NCBI GenBank assembly: GCA_040758525.1
Contig: JBFLVQ010000020.1
Coordinates: 1-34,381 of the forward strand
Source of the DNA: JBFLVQ01 sp040758525
GTDB taxonomy: Bacteria > Acidobacteriota > Blastocatellia > Chloracidobacteriales > JADJPF01
DNA length: 34,381 nucleotides
Direction of reading: 5' to 3'
Part shown: positions 7,092-14,924 of the stretch, in pieces
Numbering within the stretch: the first letter of the stretch is position 1
Layout of the letters: each line of letters opens with the position of its first letter
Notes under the pieces: generated by a model
What the model saw: only the letters and a program-made list of their open reading frames with translations
The model's database searches: none
What the model was told of the DNA's origin: nothing
Program-made: the position numbers and the translations under genes

Positions 7092-8441
7092 ATGACAAAG
7101 AATGATCTAATAACAGAAGTGGCAATGCGCACAGGCCTGAGCAAGCGGGCTGTTGGTCGTGGTGTACGTGGAACGCTAAAGGTGCTTAAACGCGCGCTAG
7201 CTGCCGGCGAGTCTGTGAAAGTACGTGGATTTGGGCATTTTCGCCCTTATCCTAGATTCTGCTACGGGGTAGCTGGGGATCTACCCTTGCCGACACGTGG
7301 ACGTTTGATCTATTTCCGTGCCGGCCGTAACCTAGTTCAGGTACTGCATACCCCTTCAACCTTTTGCTTATCATCAAACCATAACCTTTCGGGAGGAAAC
7401 ATGGACAATAAGCCCACTGTGGAAACGCACGACCAGGGGGGAAAAGAGAGAGAGGAGTCGTCGTGCCTGGGCCTGGACGTAGGCACGAGCCGTATAGTAT
7501 TGGCGAGTGGGTCTTTCAATCAGGTCAAGACACAGACACAATTGAACGCCTTCGTCAGCGTGCCATACTCCAAATTTACTGAGAATATCCTAAGGCAAAA
7601 CAAGATCAATTATCAGCTCAATGGTGGTAAGGAGCTGCTGGTTTTTGGTAATGAGTCGGAGAAGTTTGCTAATTCCTTCAATGTGGAAGCCCGCCGACCT
7701 ATGTACAATGGTCTGCTCAATCCTAATGAGGCGAATGGCTGGAACGTCATACAGTCAATCATAGAGCTATTGATAAAAAAGACTAAACGACATGAGGTAT
7801 TGTGCTTCTCGGTACCCGGCGCCCCACGCGGCGGTGAAGCCAACCTCGTCTATCATGAGGGTATGCTCAAGAATTATCTACAGTCACTTGGTTATACTGC
7901 TAAGAGTGTAAATGAGGGACTGGCAGTAGTGTTTGCAGAACTGGAGAAGGATAGTTTTACTGGTATTGGTATTAGCTGTGGTGGTGGTATGTGTAATGTC
8001 TGCCTTGCTTTTATGTCTGTACCAGTCTTCTCCTTTAGTATCTCTAAGGCAGGTGATTATATAGATAATTCGGTCGCCGCCGTCACCAATGAAGTGCCTA
8101 CACGTATACGTGTGATTAAGGAAGAGGGGCTAGACCTCTCACGCCAGCCCAAGGACAAGTATGAAGGTGCTATGCACATCTACTATGATGAGATTATCCT
8201 GACGCTGGTCGAATCTATGCGTACTGAGATCACTGAGTCACGCAATTTGCCTAAGCTCGATCGTCCCATCCCGATCGTGCTCTCTGGTGGCACAGCCAAG
8301 CCAAGGGGATTTCTAGAACGTTTTGAGCGGATCTTTAAGCAGAATGATTTTCCCATTAAGATCTCTGAAATACGTATGGCTGAAGAGCCCCTTACAGCAA
8401 CAGCACGTGGTTGCTATATTGCAGCCGCCTATGAAGGGTGA
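7092..8441 (+). CDS. HU-like DNA-binding domain continuous in frame with an MreB-type actin-like protein
   Basis: The open frame encodes 449 aa. Residues 1-85 match the HU/IHF fold: MTKNDLI start, GLSKR helix, GESVKVRGFGHF strand, and FRAGRN near the end in place of HU's FxxGKxLK. The HU arm tip RNPxTG is missing, replaced by a shorter GVAGDLPLP segment. Residues 86-103 look like translated spacer (many Ser/Asn) and then an actin-like protein begins at Met104, which has its own ribosome binding site. No stop codon separates the two. So this is either a natural fusion, two overlapping products from one frame, or an HU gene that lost its stop. The ATG at 7092 follows a TGA directly and has no clear Shine-Dalgarno. 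Confidence 0.55.
   Translation: MTKNDLITEVAMRTGLSKRAVGRGVRGTLKVLKRALAAGESVKVRGFGHFRPYPRFCYGVAGDLPLPTRGRLIYFRAGRNLVQVLHTPSTFCLSSNHNLSGGNMDNKPTVETHDQGGKEREESSCLGLDVGTSRIVLASGSFNQVKTQTQLNAFVSVPYSKFTENILRQNKINYQLNGGKELLVFGNESEKFANSFNVEARRPMYNGLLNPNEANGWNVIQSIIELLIKKTKRHEVLCFSVPGAPRGGEANLVYHEGMLKNYLQSLGYTAKSVNEGLAVVFAELEKDSFTGIGISCGGGMCNVCLAFMSVPVFSFSISKAGDYIDNSVAAVTNEVPTRIRVIKEEGLDLSRQPKDKYEGAMHIYYDEIILTLVESMRTEITESRNLPKLDRPIPIVLSGGTAKPRGFLERFERIFKQNDFPIKISEIRMAEEPLTATARGCYIAAAYEG
7391..7397 (+). promoter_or_regulatory. Strong internal ribosome binding site
   Basis: GGGAGGA lies 4-10 nt before the in-frame ATG at 7401, the best Shine-Dalgarno in this part of the window. It argues that the actin-like protein is made from 7401 independently of the HU-like segment. 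Confidence 0.75.
7401..8441 (+). CDS. MreB/ParM-type actin-like ATPase (internal start)
   Basis: Starting at the ATG with the strong Shine-Dalgarno gives 346 aa. Phosphate-1 motif GLDVGTS is near residues 24-30. RRPMYNGLLNP and the VNEGLAVVFAEL stretch correspond to MreB's RPL.dGVI and LI.EP.AAA segments. Phosphate-2 reads SCGGGM, with Ser (residue 192) where actins have Asp. The adenosine motif is LSGGTAKPRGFLERF, followed by EEPLTATARG, like MreB's EDPL.aVA.G. Family members polymerise with ATP into filaments for shape, organelle positioning or DNA segregation. It is not a standard MreB: no mreCD neighbours, and the phosphate-2 acid is missing, so hydrolysis may be impaired. Upstream lie an HU-like sequence and a periplasmic amidase. 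Confidence 0.75.
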   Translation: MDNKPTVETHDQGGKEREESSCLGLDVGTSRIVLASGSFNQVKTQTQLNAFVSVPYSKFTENILRQNKINYQLNGGKELLVFGNESEKFANSFNVEARRPMYNGLLNPNEANGWNVIQSIIELLIKKTKRHEVLCFSVPGAPRGGEANLVYHEGMLKNYLQSLGYTAKSVNEGLAVVFAELEKDSFTGIGISCGGGMCNVCLAFMSVPVFSFSISKAGDYIDNSVAAVTNEVPTRIRVIKEEGLDLSRQPKDKYEGAMHIYYDEIILTLVESMRTEITESRNLPKLDRPIPIVLSGGTAKPRGFLERFERIFKQNDFPIKISEIRMAEEPLTATARGCYIAAAYEG

Positions 8442-8447
8442 ACTTTA

Positions 8448-8493
8448 ATGACAAGTGGCAGGAACTGGCTGTTAGTAGCTTGTCACTTGTCAT
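8448..8493. terminator. Perfect 10-bp inverted repeat after the actin-like gene
   Basis: ATGACAAGTG (8448-8457) and CACTTGTCAT (8484-8493) are exact reverse complements around a 26-nt loop, beginning 6 nt after the actin-like stop and ending 28 nt before the next gene. A weak CTTT follows. It may terminate the upstream transcript or regulate the ccsA-hemA unit. Confidence 0.4.
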
Positions 8494-8521
8494 CGATCTT
8501 TAGTCATCTGCCATAGTAGTT

Positions 8522-9346
8522 ATGAAAACGCTATTAATACTCTCATTGGCGTTCTATCTAGTCAGTCTGGTCCAAACCATATTGACACTGCTGCAGCGGC
8601 AGCGATTGCCTTTCCATTTGACAATGGGCGCCACTCTGTGTGGCTTTACCATACATACATTGGCGATTGTGTTACGGGGTTTGGAAGTGGCACGCTGGCC
8701 ACTAGTGATACCGCAGGAAGTCTTCTCATTTCTTAGTTGGGCGATCGCGGGATATTACATAATCTCTAGTTTCTGGAACCGTAACCGCATACTGGTCGGT
8801 TATATAATTCCCGTGGCAGTGCTCTTTATGCTAGTAGCATTGTGGCTACCATCGCCGGCTAGTACTCCGATAAATTTTAGAGCTTTTGGCCATACAATAC
8901 TCTTTCCTATACATACTAGTCTGGTACTGTTCGCCTATGCTGCCTTCTTTGTAACCTTCCTCGCCGGTGTGATGTATATACTGCAGGAGCGAGAGCTAAA
9001 ATTAAAACGTTTTGGCTCGATGTTTTTCCGTCTACCTGCCCTCGATACCTGCGATGATATCAGTTATAAGTCTACTAGTATAGGCTTTGTGCTGCTTACA
9101 TTTGGAATGGTAACAGGAATTATGTGGTCTGGCCGGCATGATGGTCTATACTGGCATGGTGATCCTATTGAGATTGTCTCCCTGCTTACTTGGCTAATCT
9201 ACCTCTTTATGATCCATTACCGTGTAACGGCAGGATGGCGTGGCCGACGTGCTGCTATCGTGGCGATCATAGGATTTGTCTTTGTACTTTTCAGTCTGGT
9301 TGGACTCAAATATTTAGGTGGCTTCCACGTTTTCGAGATGAGTTAG
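8522..9346 (+). CDS. ccsA: Cytochrome c assembly protein (CcsA/HemX type)
   Basis: This 274-aa polytopic membrane protein has about eight hydrophobic segments. The C-terminal half carries the CcsA/CcmC/HemX signature: a WHGDPIEIVSLLTWLIY stretch in place of WxWDPKExWxLxxW, then the IHYRVTAGWRGRRAA stretch and a final GGFHVF. HAxxLxG-type histidines fall at GHTILFPIHTSLVL. Family members handle haem at the membrane for cytochrome c maturation; HemX versions sit next to hemA and modulate glutamyl-tRNA reductase. The WWD motif is altered (W-x-x-DP), as in HemX. Its stop is 2 nt from the hemA start, so the two are translationally coupled and very probably one operon. Confidence 0.88.
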   Translation: MKTLLILSLAFYLVSLVQTILTLLQRQRLPFHLTMGATLCGFTIHTLAIVLRGLEVARWPLVIPQEVFSFLSWAIAGYYIISSFWNRNRILVGYIIPVAVLFMLVALWLPSPASTPINFRAFGHTILFPIHTSLVLFAYAAFFVTFLAGVMYILQERELKLKRFGSMFFRLPALDTCDDISYKSTSIGFVLLTFGMVTGIMWSGRHDGLYWHGDPIEIVSLLTWLIYLFMIHYRVTAGWRGRRAAIVAIIGFVFVLFSLVGLKYLGGFHVFEMS

Positions 9347-9348
9347 TC

Positions 9349-10656
9349 ATGAGCATAATCTTGGTTGGGCTCAATCATAAGACTGCGCCTGTTGAAGTAC
9401 GCGAACGACTCGCTTTTAGCGAGAGTGCCCTGGAACCAGCGCTACGTACACTAGTCAGTGACCGTGGTCTTAGTGAAGCACTCATTATCTCGACCTGTAA
9501 TCGTGTAGAGATCCTGGGCTACTGTTCGTTTGAGGCAGAGGCAGGACTTGAGCGTGTACGCCATTTTCTACATGAATTCCATCACCTGCCTACTTCCCTA
9601 CATAACCATCATCTTTATGGCCATAGTGAGCGTACTGCAGTGCGTCATCTCTTCCGTGTCGCGGCTAGTTTAGATTCTATGGTAGTAGGTGAATCTCAAG
9701 TACTAGGCCAAGTAAAAACTGCCTATAGCAAGGCTGCCGAGGTAGGGACAATTGGACGTATTCTCAACCAGTTAATGGCACGTACTTTCAGTGTTGCGAA
9801 ACGTGTGCGTTCAGAGACTGAAATTGGTGTGATGTCTACCTCTATCAGTTCTGTGGCAGTTGATCTTGCCAAGAAGATCTTTGATAACCTTGCTGGCAAA
9901 GCTGTATTACTTGTTGGCGCGGGTGAGATGATAGAACTGGCTGCCCAATATTTGTTACGTGAAGGTGTAAAGCACTTCCTAGTCTGTAACCGTACTTATG
10001 ATCGAGCACAAGAGTTGGCTACACAACTACAAGGTGAGGCAGTAGAGTTTGGCGAACTATCCACTCATCTAGCACAAGCCGATATTGTTCTCTGCTCAAC
10101 CGGGGCAACCGATTATGTTGTTACTATGGAAGATTGCAAACGGGCGCTAGAAGCGCGGCGCAACCGACCTATATTTTTTATTGATATCTCTGTACCACGC
10201 AATGTTGATCCAGCTGTAAGTGGATTGGATAATATATTTCTTTTTGATATTGACGATCTAGAGAAAGTTGTAAGTACCAATCTACGACTACGCCAGCGTG
10301 AGGCAAGCAAAGCTGAGTCGATTATCGAACGAGAGGTAGATGCTTTTTTTGAGAAGATTGGCATAATTGAACTAGGCCCCACAATCGCTGCGCTTAAGGA
10401 ACATCTTACCGAACTTGCGCTAGCCGAATACACACGTAGTCGCGCTAAACTAGGACCACTAAGCCCAGAACAGGAAGAGGCTATCAAACAGCATCTACTC
10501 GGCTCACTAGTCAATAAATTCATGCATCCGCTTATCGTCTCCTTACGTGAAGGCGCACGCACTAATGGTGATGGCTGTGATATCTTGGAACTCTATCATA
10601 ATGTCTATAATCTTAAGGCTCGCCTCAAGCTTAGCGAAGAGCACGAGGAAGTCTAG
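9349..10656 (+). CDS. hemA: Glutamyl-tRNA reductase
   Basis: At 435 aa this is a full-length HemA. It begins with MSIILVGLNHKTAPVEVRER and carries the STCNRVE motif with catalytic Cys50, the GESQVLGQVKTAY segment, the NADPH-binding VGAGEM motif, and a C-terminal dimerisation helix. It reduces glutamyl-tRNA(Glu) to glutamate-1-semialdehyde, the first step of C5 tetrapyrrole synthesis. The longest frame starts at 9190 inside ccsA, but the family N-terminus begins at the ATG at 9349, 2 nt past the ccsA stop. No other hem genes follow; the next gene is convergent, with only 17 nt between the two stops. Confidence 0.97.
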   Translation: MSIILVGLNHKTAPVEVRERLAFSESALEPALRTLVSDRGLSEALIISTCNRVEILGYCSFEAEAGLERVRHFLHEFHHLPTSLHNHHLYGHSERTAVRHLFRVAASLDSMVVGESQVLGQVKTAYSKAAEVGTIGRILNQLMARTFSVAKRVRSETEIGVMSTSISSVAVDLAKKIFDNLAGKAVLLVGAGEMIELAAQYLLREGVKHFLVCNRTYDRAQELATQLQGEAVEFGELSTHLAQADIVLCSTGATDYVVTMEDCKRALEARRNRPIFFIDISVPRNVDPAVSGLDNIFLFDIDDLEKVVSTNLRLRQREASKAESIIEREVDAFFEKIGIIELGPTIAALKEHLTELALAEYTRSRAKLGPLSPEQEEAIKQHLLGSLVNKFMHPLIVSLREGARTNGDGCDILELYHNVYNLKARLKLSEEHEEV

Positions 10657-10673
10657 CCTTTTACCAATCTGTT

Positions 10674-13600
10674 TCACACTTGAACAACAAAATGGAAATT
10701 GGCAAACTCGCTACGTAGCATTTGTGTGGCAAAGCTGAATTTAATTGAAGCGACTTTGGAAAGCAGATAATTTGACATTGGCTGATCGGGTTCAGAAAAT
10801 GCCAACTCGAAGGATTGGTTATGCCCAGTGAGGAAAAATCTACTATCACGACATGAGATACGTCCGCCTCCTATAGGAAAGATCTCGATCGAAGGTTCTT
10901 CAAATTGAGCGCCCATCTGCTCACGTAAGTAGGAACGTATCTTGGCAGTAGCTGCTTCTACCTGATATGGTCGATCTGCACTATTGGCACAGATATCCAT
11001 CATCAATTGATCACAAGCAAAGAACATTAGAAAAGGTAGATCACGATTAGCAGGCGCCGTTGTTTGTATAAAATCCTCAACTATCTTGCGATCGGCAGGC
11101 AAGATATAAGGCAAGTAGCCAGTCAGTGTGTTAAGAGTCTGTGCAAAGGAGTCAAGCTGCTCAAAATAATCTATTGCACTGCCCTTTAGTGATGCCAGCG
11201 ACTCACTGTCAAAAGTATCTTCCTCCTCGATCGATTGTAGGAATCGGAAGAAAGTCTGTGTTGTCTTAGGCAATGTGAAGAGTAGTATACGCTGTTGCTG
11301 TTGTGGTAGTAGCAACTTGATCAGCGCATGTATACGATCAGCGCCATAAATAAACTCCTGTGTTTCGCGACGCGCAAGCATAGAGAGTAGTTTTAGAAAG
11401 ATTACGCTCTCGCCTTCCGGTAATGCGATCAATTCGAAGTAGATTCGCGAAAAGAGTTCTGCGCTTGCTTCTGTGATTGGACTGATCGCATAGGGTGTCC
11501 TGATCACAGGCGGCACATTTACCAGTTCACTGGTTGCTGGTGGTGCTGCTAATGAGTTGCTTGGATAAAGTAGATCCAGTTGACGCACTACACACATCAA
11601 CCCTTTAATATGCTGTTCACTAGCACCCATTGCCGTGAGATCTTCTACCAACTGGCGTAAATGAATCTGACAGCTACTTGTGAAAGAGAGCCAAATATCG
11701 TGGCGTATATCGGTATCGAAATAGTAGTTAAGTGCATCGGAGAGCACGGTAGGTATGGCCGCTCCTTCCAGATAACTATGCACACCATGCACAATGGTTT
11801 GGCCCGCGGTTTCCGCATCTGTTACAAGCCGTTCGCCAATACCGGCGCCGCTAGCCTCTATAAGCAGTACCAGCCTTACTGTCTCACAAAAGAGTCGTAA
11901 CATTAATGCCAGGCTATGTAATGGTGGCAAACTAAGCAGATGGTCCCAAGGCTTACGCTCACCAACTTTGCCCCAGAAGTCCCATAGTGTGGGGGCACTG
12001 CTTCTTAATAATGACCAGACCCAATGGGTTGACTGTAGCCATTTGGGATTAAAACGCCGCAGTAGTTCATTGATCTTCTCAGTGCTAAATTGTGGTAGTG
12101 ATTCAACAATACGTTTAAGTTTACCTTGAGAATGAACATCTTTAAGTTTGTCGAGAAAATCCGCCGCTATCTCCCAAGTGAAATTGAGCATCTCGACCAA
12201 TCGCATCTGATCAGCAATGATTAACGAACTGAAAGGATCTGCTAGCTGCTCGCCACGTGTAGAAGCTACACTGGCAATTGTAGGATTGAGAAAACCCGTG
12301 AGAAAAGTGGTATGTACCGGGCTAGGCGCACCAATTGCCTCAAATCCTTTAGTAATCTTCTTGACATAGCTATCGCCTAACATGTAGAAGGAGCGCCGAC
12401 GCCCAGTCTTCTGCCAAAATGTTGATAGTAGTCGGAAGCGCTCTAGTCCATTGAGCGGATGTGCTTGGCCAGCAATACCAAAGGCGCGTGGATCAAATTC
12501 GGCCAATCCGATCAGCGTCTCCAGTGGGCCACCCAATACACTACTGGCAATCGCTGCACAGCTCTCTTGACCAGCAGTGAGTTGCTCTAGGATTGTACCA
12601 ATAGAGGCAATTGCACTATAGAACTTGATCTGCTGATTGGTTGGATTAATATCGAATTCTGAAAGTCCACAACTGTAATAAGGAGAAAACTGTGGCAATG
12701 GTGAGGTTGAGCCATAAGTAGGTGGCACGTCGCGTCGTAGCACACGGTTTAGTTCCTCTAAACTAAAACATTTGAGCAATTGACCATGTTCAGTGATTAG
12801 TAATGCGATCTCTGTGCTTACACGCTTGAGGTGGCGGCTGGTACCTACCTGTTCAGGAGCCGGCTCCCAGGCCTGTGTTTCATGATTGAAAGCCCAGATT
12901 AAATGGGCATCTTCACTATCCACAGCTAAGTCAGTATAGAAATAAGGTAATTCAAAGTTGCAGAAATGGAAAAATTCTACAATCGCACGCAGCAAGGCAA
13001 AGAGAGGAAACCAATCTTCTATTGAGAGTGTCTCTTGTTCACAGATATAATCAGCGGAGAGTCGTGCCAGTAGATTGATTGTTTCTAGAAAATGGCGCAG
13101 GTAAGTAGCTGTACATTGATCGATCACAATTGGCGAAGTCTCTGGCGCACATAATAGTAGTAGACCTTCAAAACCCTTACCATGCGCATATGGATTTAGC
13201 TTAGGCACTCGTAATGCTAATGAATCACGAAAGCCACCAGTAAAGGCACGCAAGCGTGCCTGACCACGAAAGCTCTGTCCTACTAAACGCATCAACTGTT
13301 CGTAGGTACGTGAACTACGCCCATTCTCATCAAAAGCTAGTAACACATAATCGAGTGCGCTGATAGCAACGATACGCTGACGCAAGAAAGCGAGTTCACG
13401 CACATCGACAGCCACCTGTCCATCTAGATCATCGAAGACTTGGCGTGAATAGCGTAGTTGTGGATTGGGCTCGCTAGCATTGATCTTATCGAGTGCCTCT
13501 CTACGTGTACGTAATAGTGCCAGACTGCGCTCACGCTTGGATATACCTTGGCGTATCATTTCGATCGCTTGACGTAGATCGGCTTTGCGTCTCTCAAGCA

Positions 13601-13823
13601 GTTGTACACCTAGTTCGCTGTCGCGGCTCTGTAGATTTGTATAGAGCATCGTCTCGGTACTAGATTCGATCTGACTGTTCTCTAGTGCCAAGAGATTTGT
13701 GGTACCAGAAATCTGTATAGGTTCAGCAAAAACACGCTTAGCCCATTCGACCTGCTTATTGGCGACATCGCCTAGCCGGCCAGTTTGGAAATCAAAGATG
13801 AAACCGGTTTGTCGCTCACTCAT
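10674..13823 (-). CDS. Large (1049 aa) unrecognised protein
   Basis: I do not recognise this protein. It has no signal peptide and no clear membrane helices and is predominantly alpha-helical with long amphipathic segments. Residues about 70-130 (Arg/Glu/Leu-rich, including a run of RRKADLRQAI and RERSLALLRTRR) look like a coiled coil. No nucleotide-binding or catalytic motif is evident. The last 120 residues have more beta character and a Gly-Gly-Gly turn (IGGGRISCRDSRF). The ATG at 13823 is 18 nt past the stop of the FBP aldolase gene on the same strand, so it is probably the second gene of that operon. A cytosolic scaffold or regulatory role is possible but not shown by the sequence. Confidence 0.8.
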   Translation of the reverse strand: MSERQTGFIFDFQTGRLGDVANKQVEWAKRVFAEPIQISGTTNLLALENSQIESSTETMLYTNLQSRDSELGVQLLERRKADLRQAIEMIRQGISKRERSLALLRTRREALDKINASEPNPQLRYSRQVFDDLDGQVAVDVRELAFLRQRIVAISALDYVLLAFDENGRSSRTYEQLMRLVGQSFRGQARLRAFTGGFRDSLALRVPKLNPYAHGKGFEGLLLLCAPETSPIVIDQCTATYLRHFLETINLLARLSADYICEQETLSIEDWFPLFALLRAIVEFFHFCNFELPYFYTDLAVDSEDAHLIWAFNHETQAWEPAPEQVGTSRHLKRVSTEIALLITEHGQLLKCFSLEELNRVLRRDVPPTYGSTSPLPQFSPYYSCGLSEFDINPTNQQIKFYSAIASIGTILEQLTAGQESCAAIASSVLGGPLETLIGLAEFDPRAFGIAGQAHPLNGLERFRLLSTFWQKTGRRRSFYMLGDSYVKKITKGFEAIGAPSPVHTTFLTGFLNPTIASVASTRGEQLADPFSSLIIADQMRLVEMLNFTWEIAADFLDKLKDVHSQGKLKRIVESLPQFSTEKINELLRRFNPKWLQSTHWVWSLLRSSAPTLWDFWGKVGERKPWDHLLSLPPLHSLALMLRLFCETVRLVLLIEASGAGIGERLVTDAETAGQTIVHGVHSYLEGAAIPTVLSDALNYYFDTDIRHDIWLSFTSSCQIHLRQLVEDLTAMGASEQHIKGLMCVVRQLDLLYPSNSLAAPPATSELVNVPPVIRTPYAISPITEASAELFSRIYFELIALPEGESVIFLKLLSMLARRETQEFIYGADRIHALIKLLLPQQQQRILLFTLPKTTQTFFRFLQSIEEEDTFDSESLASLKGSAIDYFEQLDSFAQTLNTLTGYLPYILPADRKIVEDFIQTTAPANRDLPFLMFFACDQLMMDICANSADRPYQVEAATAKIRSYLREQMGAQFEEPSIEIFPIGGGRISCRDSRFFLTGHNQSFELAFSEPDQPMSNYLLSKVASIKFSFATQMLRSEFANFHFVVQV

Positions 13824-13841
13824 AGTATCTGTCTAGTCTGC

Positions 13842-14756
13842 TTAGCTGCGATAAATCTCTATGATCTCGCGCAGCATTGCTAGTGCCTCCACCTTGGGCC
13901 GCTGAAAAACATTACGGCCTATGATCGAACCAAAGCCTCCGCCTGCTTTGATCGCGCGTGCCTCTTCAAATAACTGTTCACGCGACTTTGTTTCCCCACC
14001 AGAAAAGAGTATTATACGGCGGCCATCGAAGGCAGCTTGTACAACATGACGTACACGTTCAGCAAAGTTCTCTGTAGGCACCTTCTGAGCTTCATAAACC
14101 TTCTTCGCCTCTAATTGCTCTATGTAGGCACTGGGCGGCTTAACTTTCACTAGATGTGCACCCAATAGACAAGCTACATGAGCAGCATAAGCAACCGTAT
14201 CTAGTGCTGTCTCGCCTGCCTTACTAATACCAGCGCCACGTGGATAGGACCAGATCGCAACAACTAGTCCAGCAGCTTTTGCCTCTTCAGCAATTGCACG
14301 GATCTGTTCGTACATTGCATTGCGCAGATTCGAACCTGGATAGATAGTAAAACCTATCCCACTACAACCCAATCGTAATGCTTCGCGAACCGAGCCAGTA
14401 ATGGCAGGACAGGGCTCTTCTGTACGTAGCATTGTATCGCTATTGTTGATCTTGAGAATAAGCGGAACTCGACCAGCATAACGTGCTGCCCCTGCTTCAA
14501 TAAAACCGAGTGGAGCAGCATAGGCATTGAACCCACCCTCAATGGCTAGTTCAAAATGATAGTAAGGCGAATATGCAGCCGCATTAACGGCAAAACTGCG
14601 TGCTGGTCCATGCTCAAAACCTTGATCAACAGGTAAGATGATCAGTTTGCCTGTGCCAGCCAATGCGCCTGACATGAGGATGCGGTAGAGGTTTGCCTTT
14701 ACGCCGGGACCATCAGACTCATACCAACTCAATATTTCCTCAACGTATGCGGACAT
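13842..14756 (-). CDS. fbaB: Class I fructose-bisphosphate aldolase (DhnA/FbaB type)
   Basis: This 304-aa protein matches the archaeal-type class I aldolase family: ILPVDQGFEHGP near residues 40-52, a KINNSD strand near 102-107, GCSGIGFTIYPGS near 130-142, and the Schiff-base lysine in HLVKVKPP (K204, or K206). The phosphate-binding LFSGGETKS and IIGRNVFQRP segments close the TIM barrel. It interconverts fructose-1,6-bisphosphate with DHAP and glyceraldehyde-3-phosphate in glycolysis/gluconeogenesis. A GAGGAG ribosome binding site precedes the ATG on the minus strand. It is divergent from the E1 alpha gene across 168 nt and leads into the 1049-aa orphan 18 nt downstream. Confidence 0.95.
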   Translation of the reverse strand: MSAYVEEILSWYESDGPGVKANLYRILMSGALAGTGKLIILPVDQGFEHGPARSFAVNAAAYSPYYHFELAIEGGFNAYAAPLGFIEAGAARYAGRVPLILKINNSDTMLRTEEPCPAITGSVREALRLGCSGIGFTIYPGSNLRNAMYEQIRAIAEEAKAAGLVVAIWSYPRGAGISKAGETALDTVAYAAHVACLLGAHLVKVKPPSAYIEQLEAKKVYEAQKVPTENFAERVRHVVQAAFDGRRIILFSGGETKSREQLFEEARAIKAGGGFGSIIGRNVFQRPKVEALAMLREIIEIYRS

Positions 14757-14883
14757 AGCTCCTCCTCAAAGCCTATCACCAATGTTACCGCTAGAATGCC
14801 AGTATATCGCGCTCTGGCCGCTTAATACAATGTTATTACAAAACCACCCCCCTATCGCCCTTGTCGATAAGCAGGCTTTTCCC

Positions 14884-14905
14884 GTACAATTCTTACTTCT
14901 TGTAC
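14884..14905. promoter_or_regulatory. Small inverted repeat before the E1 alpha ribosome binding site
   Basis: GTACAA (14884-14889) and TTGTAC (14900-14905) are exact reverse complements around a 10-nt spacer, 19 nt before the ATG at 14925. It could be an operator half-site pair; it is short enough to occur by chance. Confidence 0.25.
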
Positions 14906-14924
14906 AACCAGTAGGGAGATTACC

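Noticed and set aside
8740..8750. GCGATCGC octamer (also near 31588), the cyanobacterial HIP1 word
   Set aside because: I noticed only two copies, far below the density expected in HIP1-rich cyanobacteria.
9190..9348. N-terminal extension of hemA
   Set aside because: It lies inside ccsA in another frame, and the HemA family start matches the ATG at 9349.
10113..10562. 149-aa minus-strand frame inside hemA
   Set aside because: Antisense to a conserved enzyme; Ser/Arg-rich composition typical of a shadow frame.
14325..14340. tRNA T-loop-like GGTTCGAATC on the minus strand
   Set aside because: It encodes PGSNLR inside the aldolase gene and no cloverleaf can be built around it.
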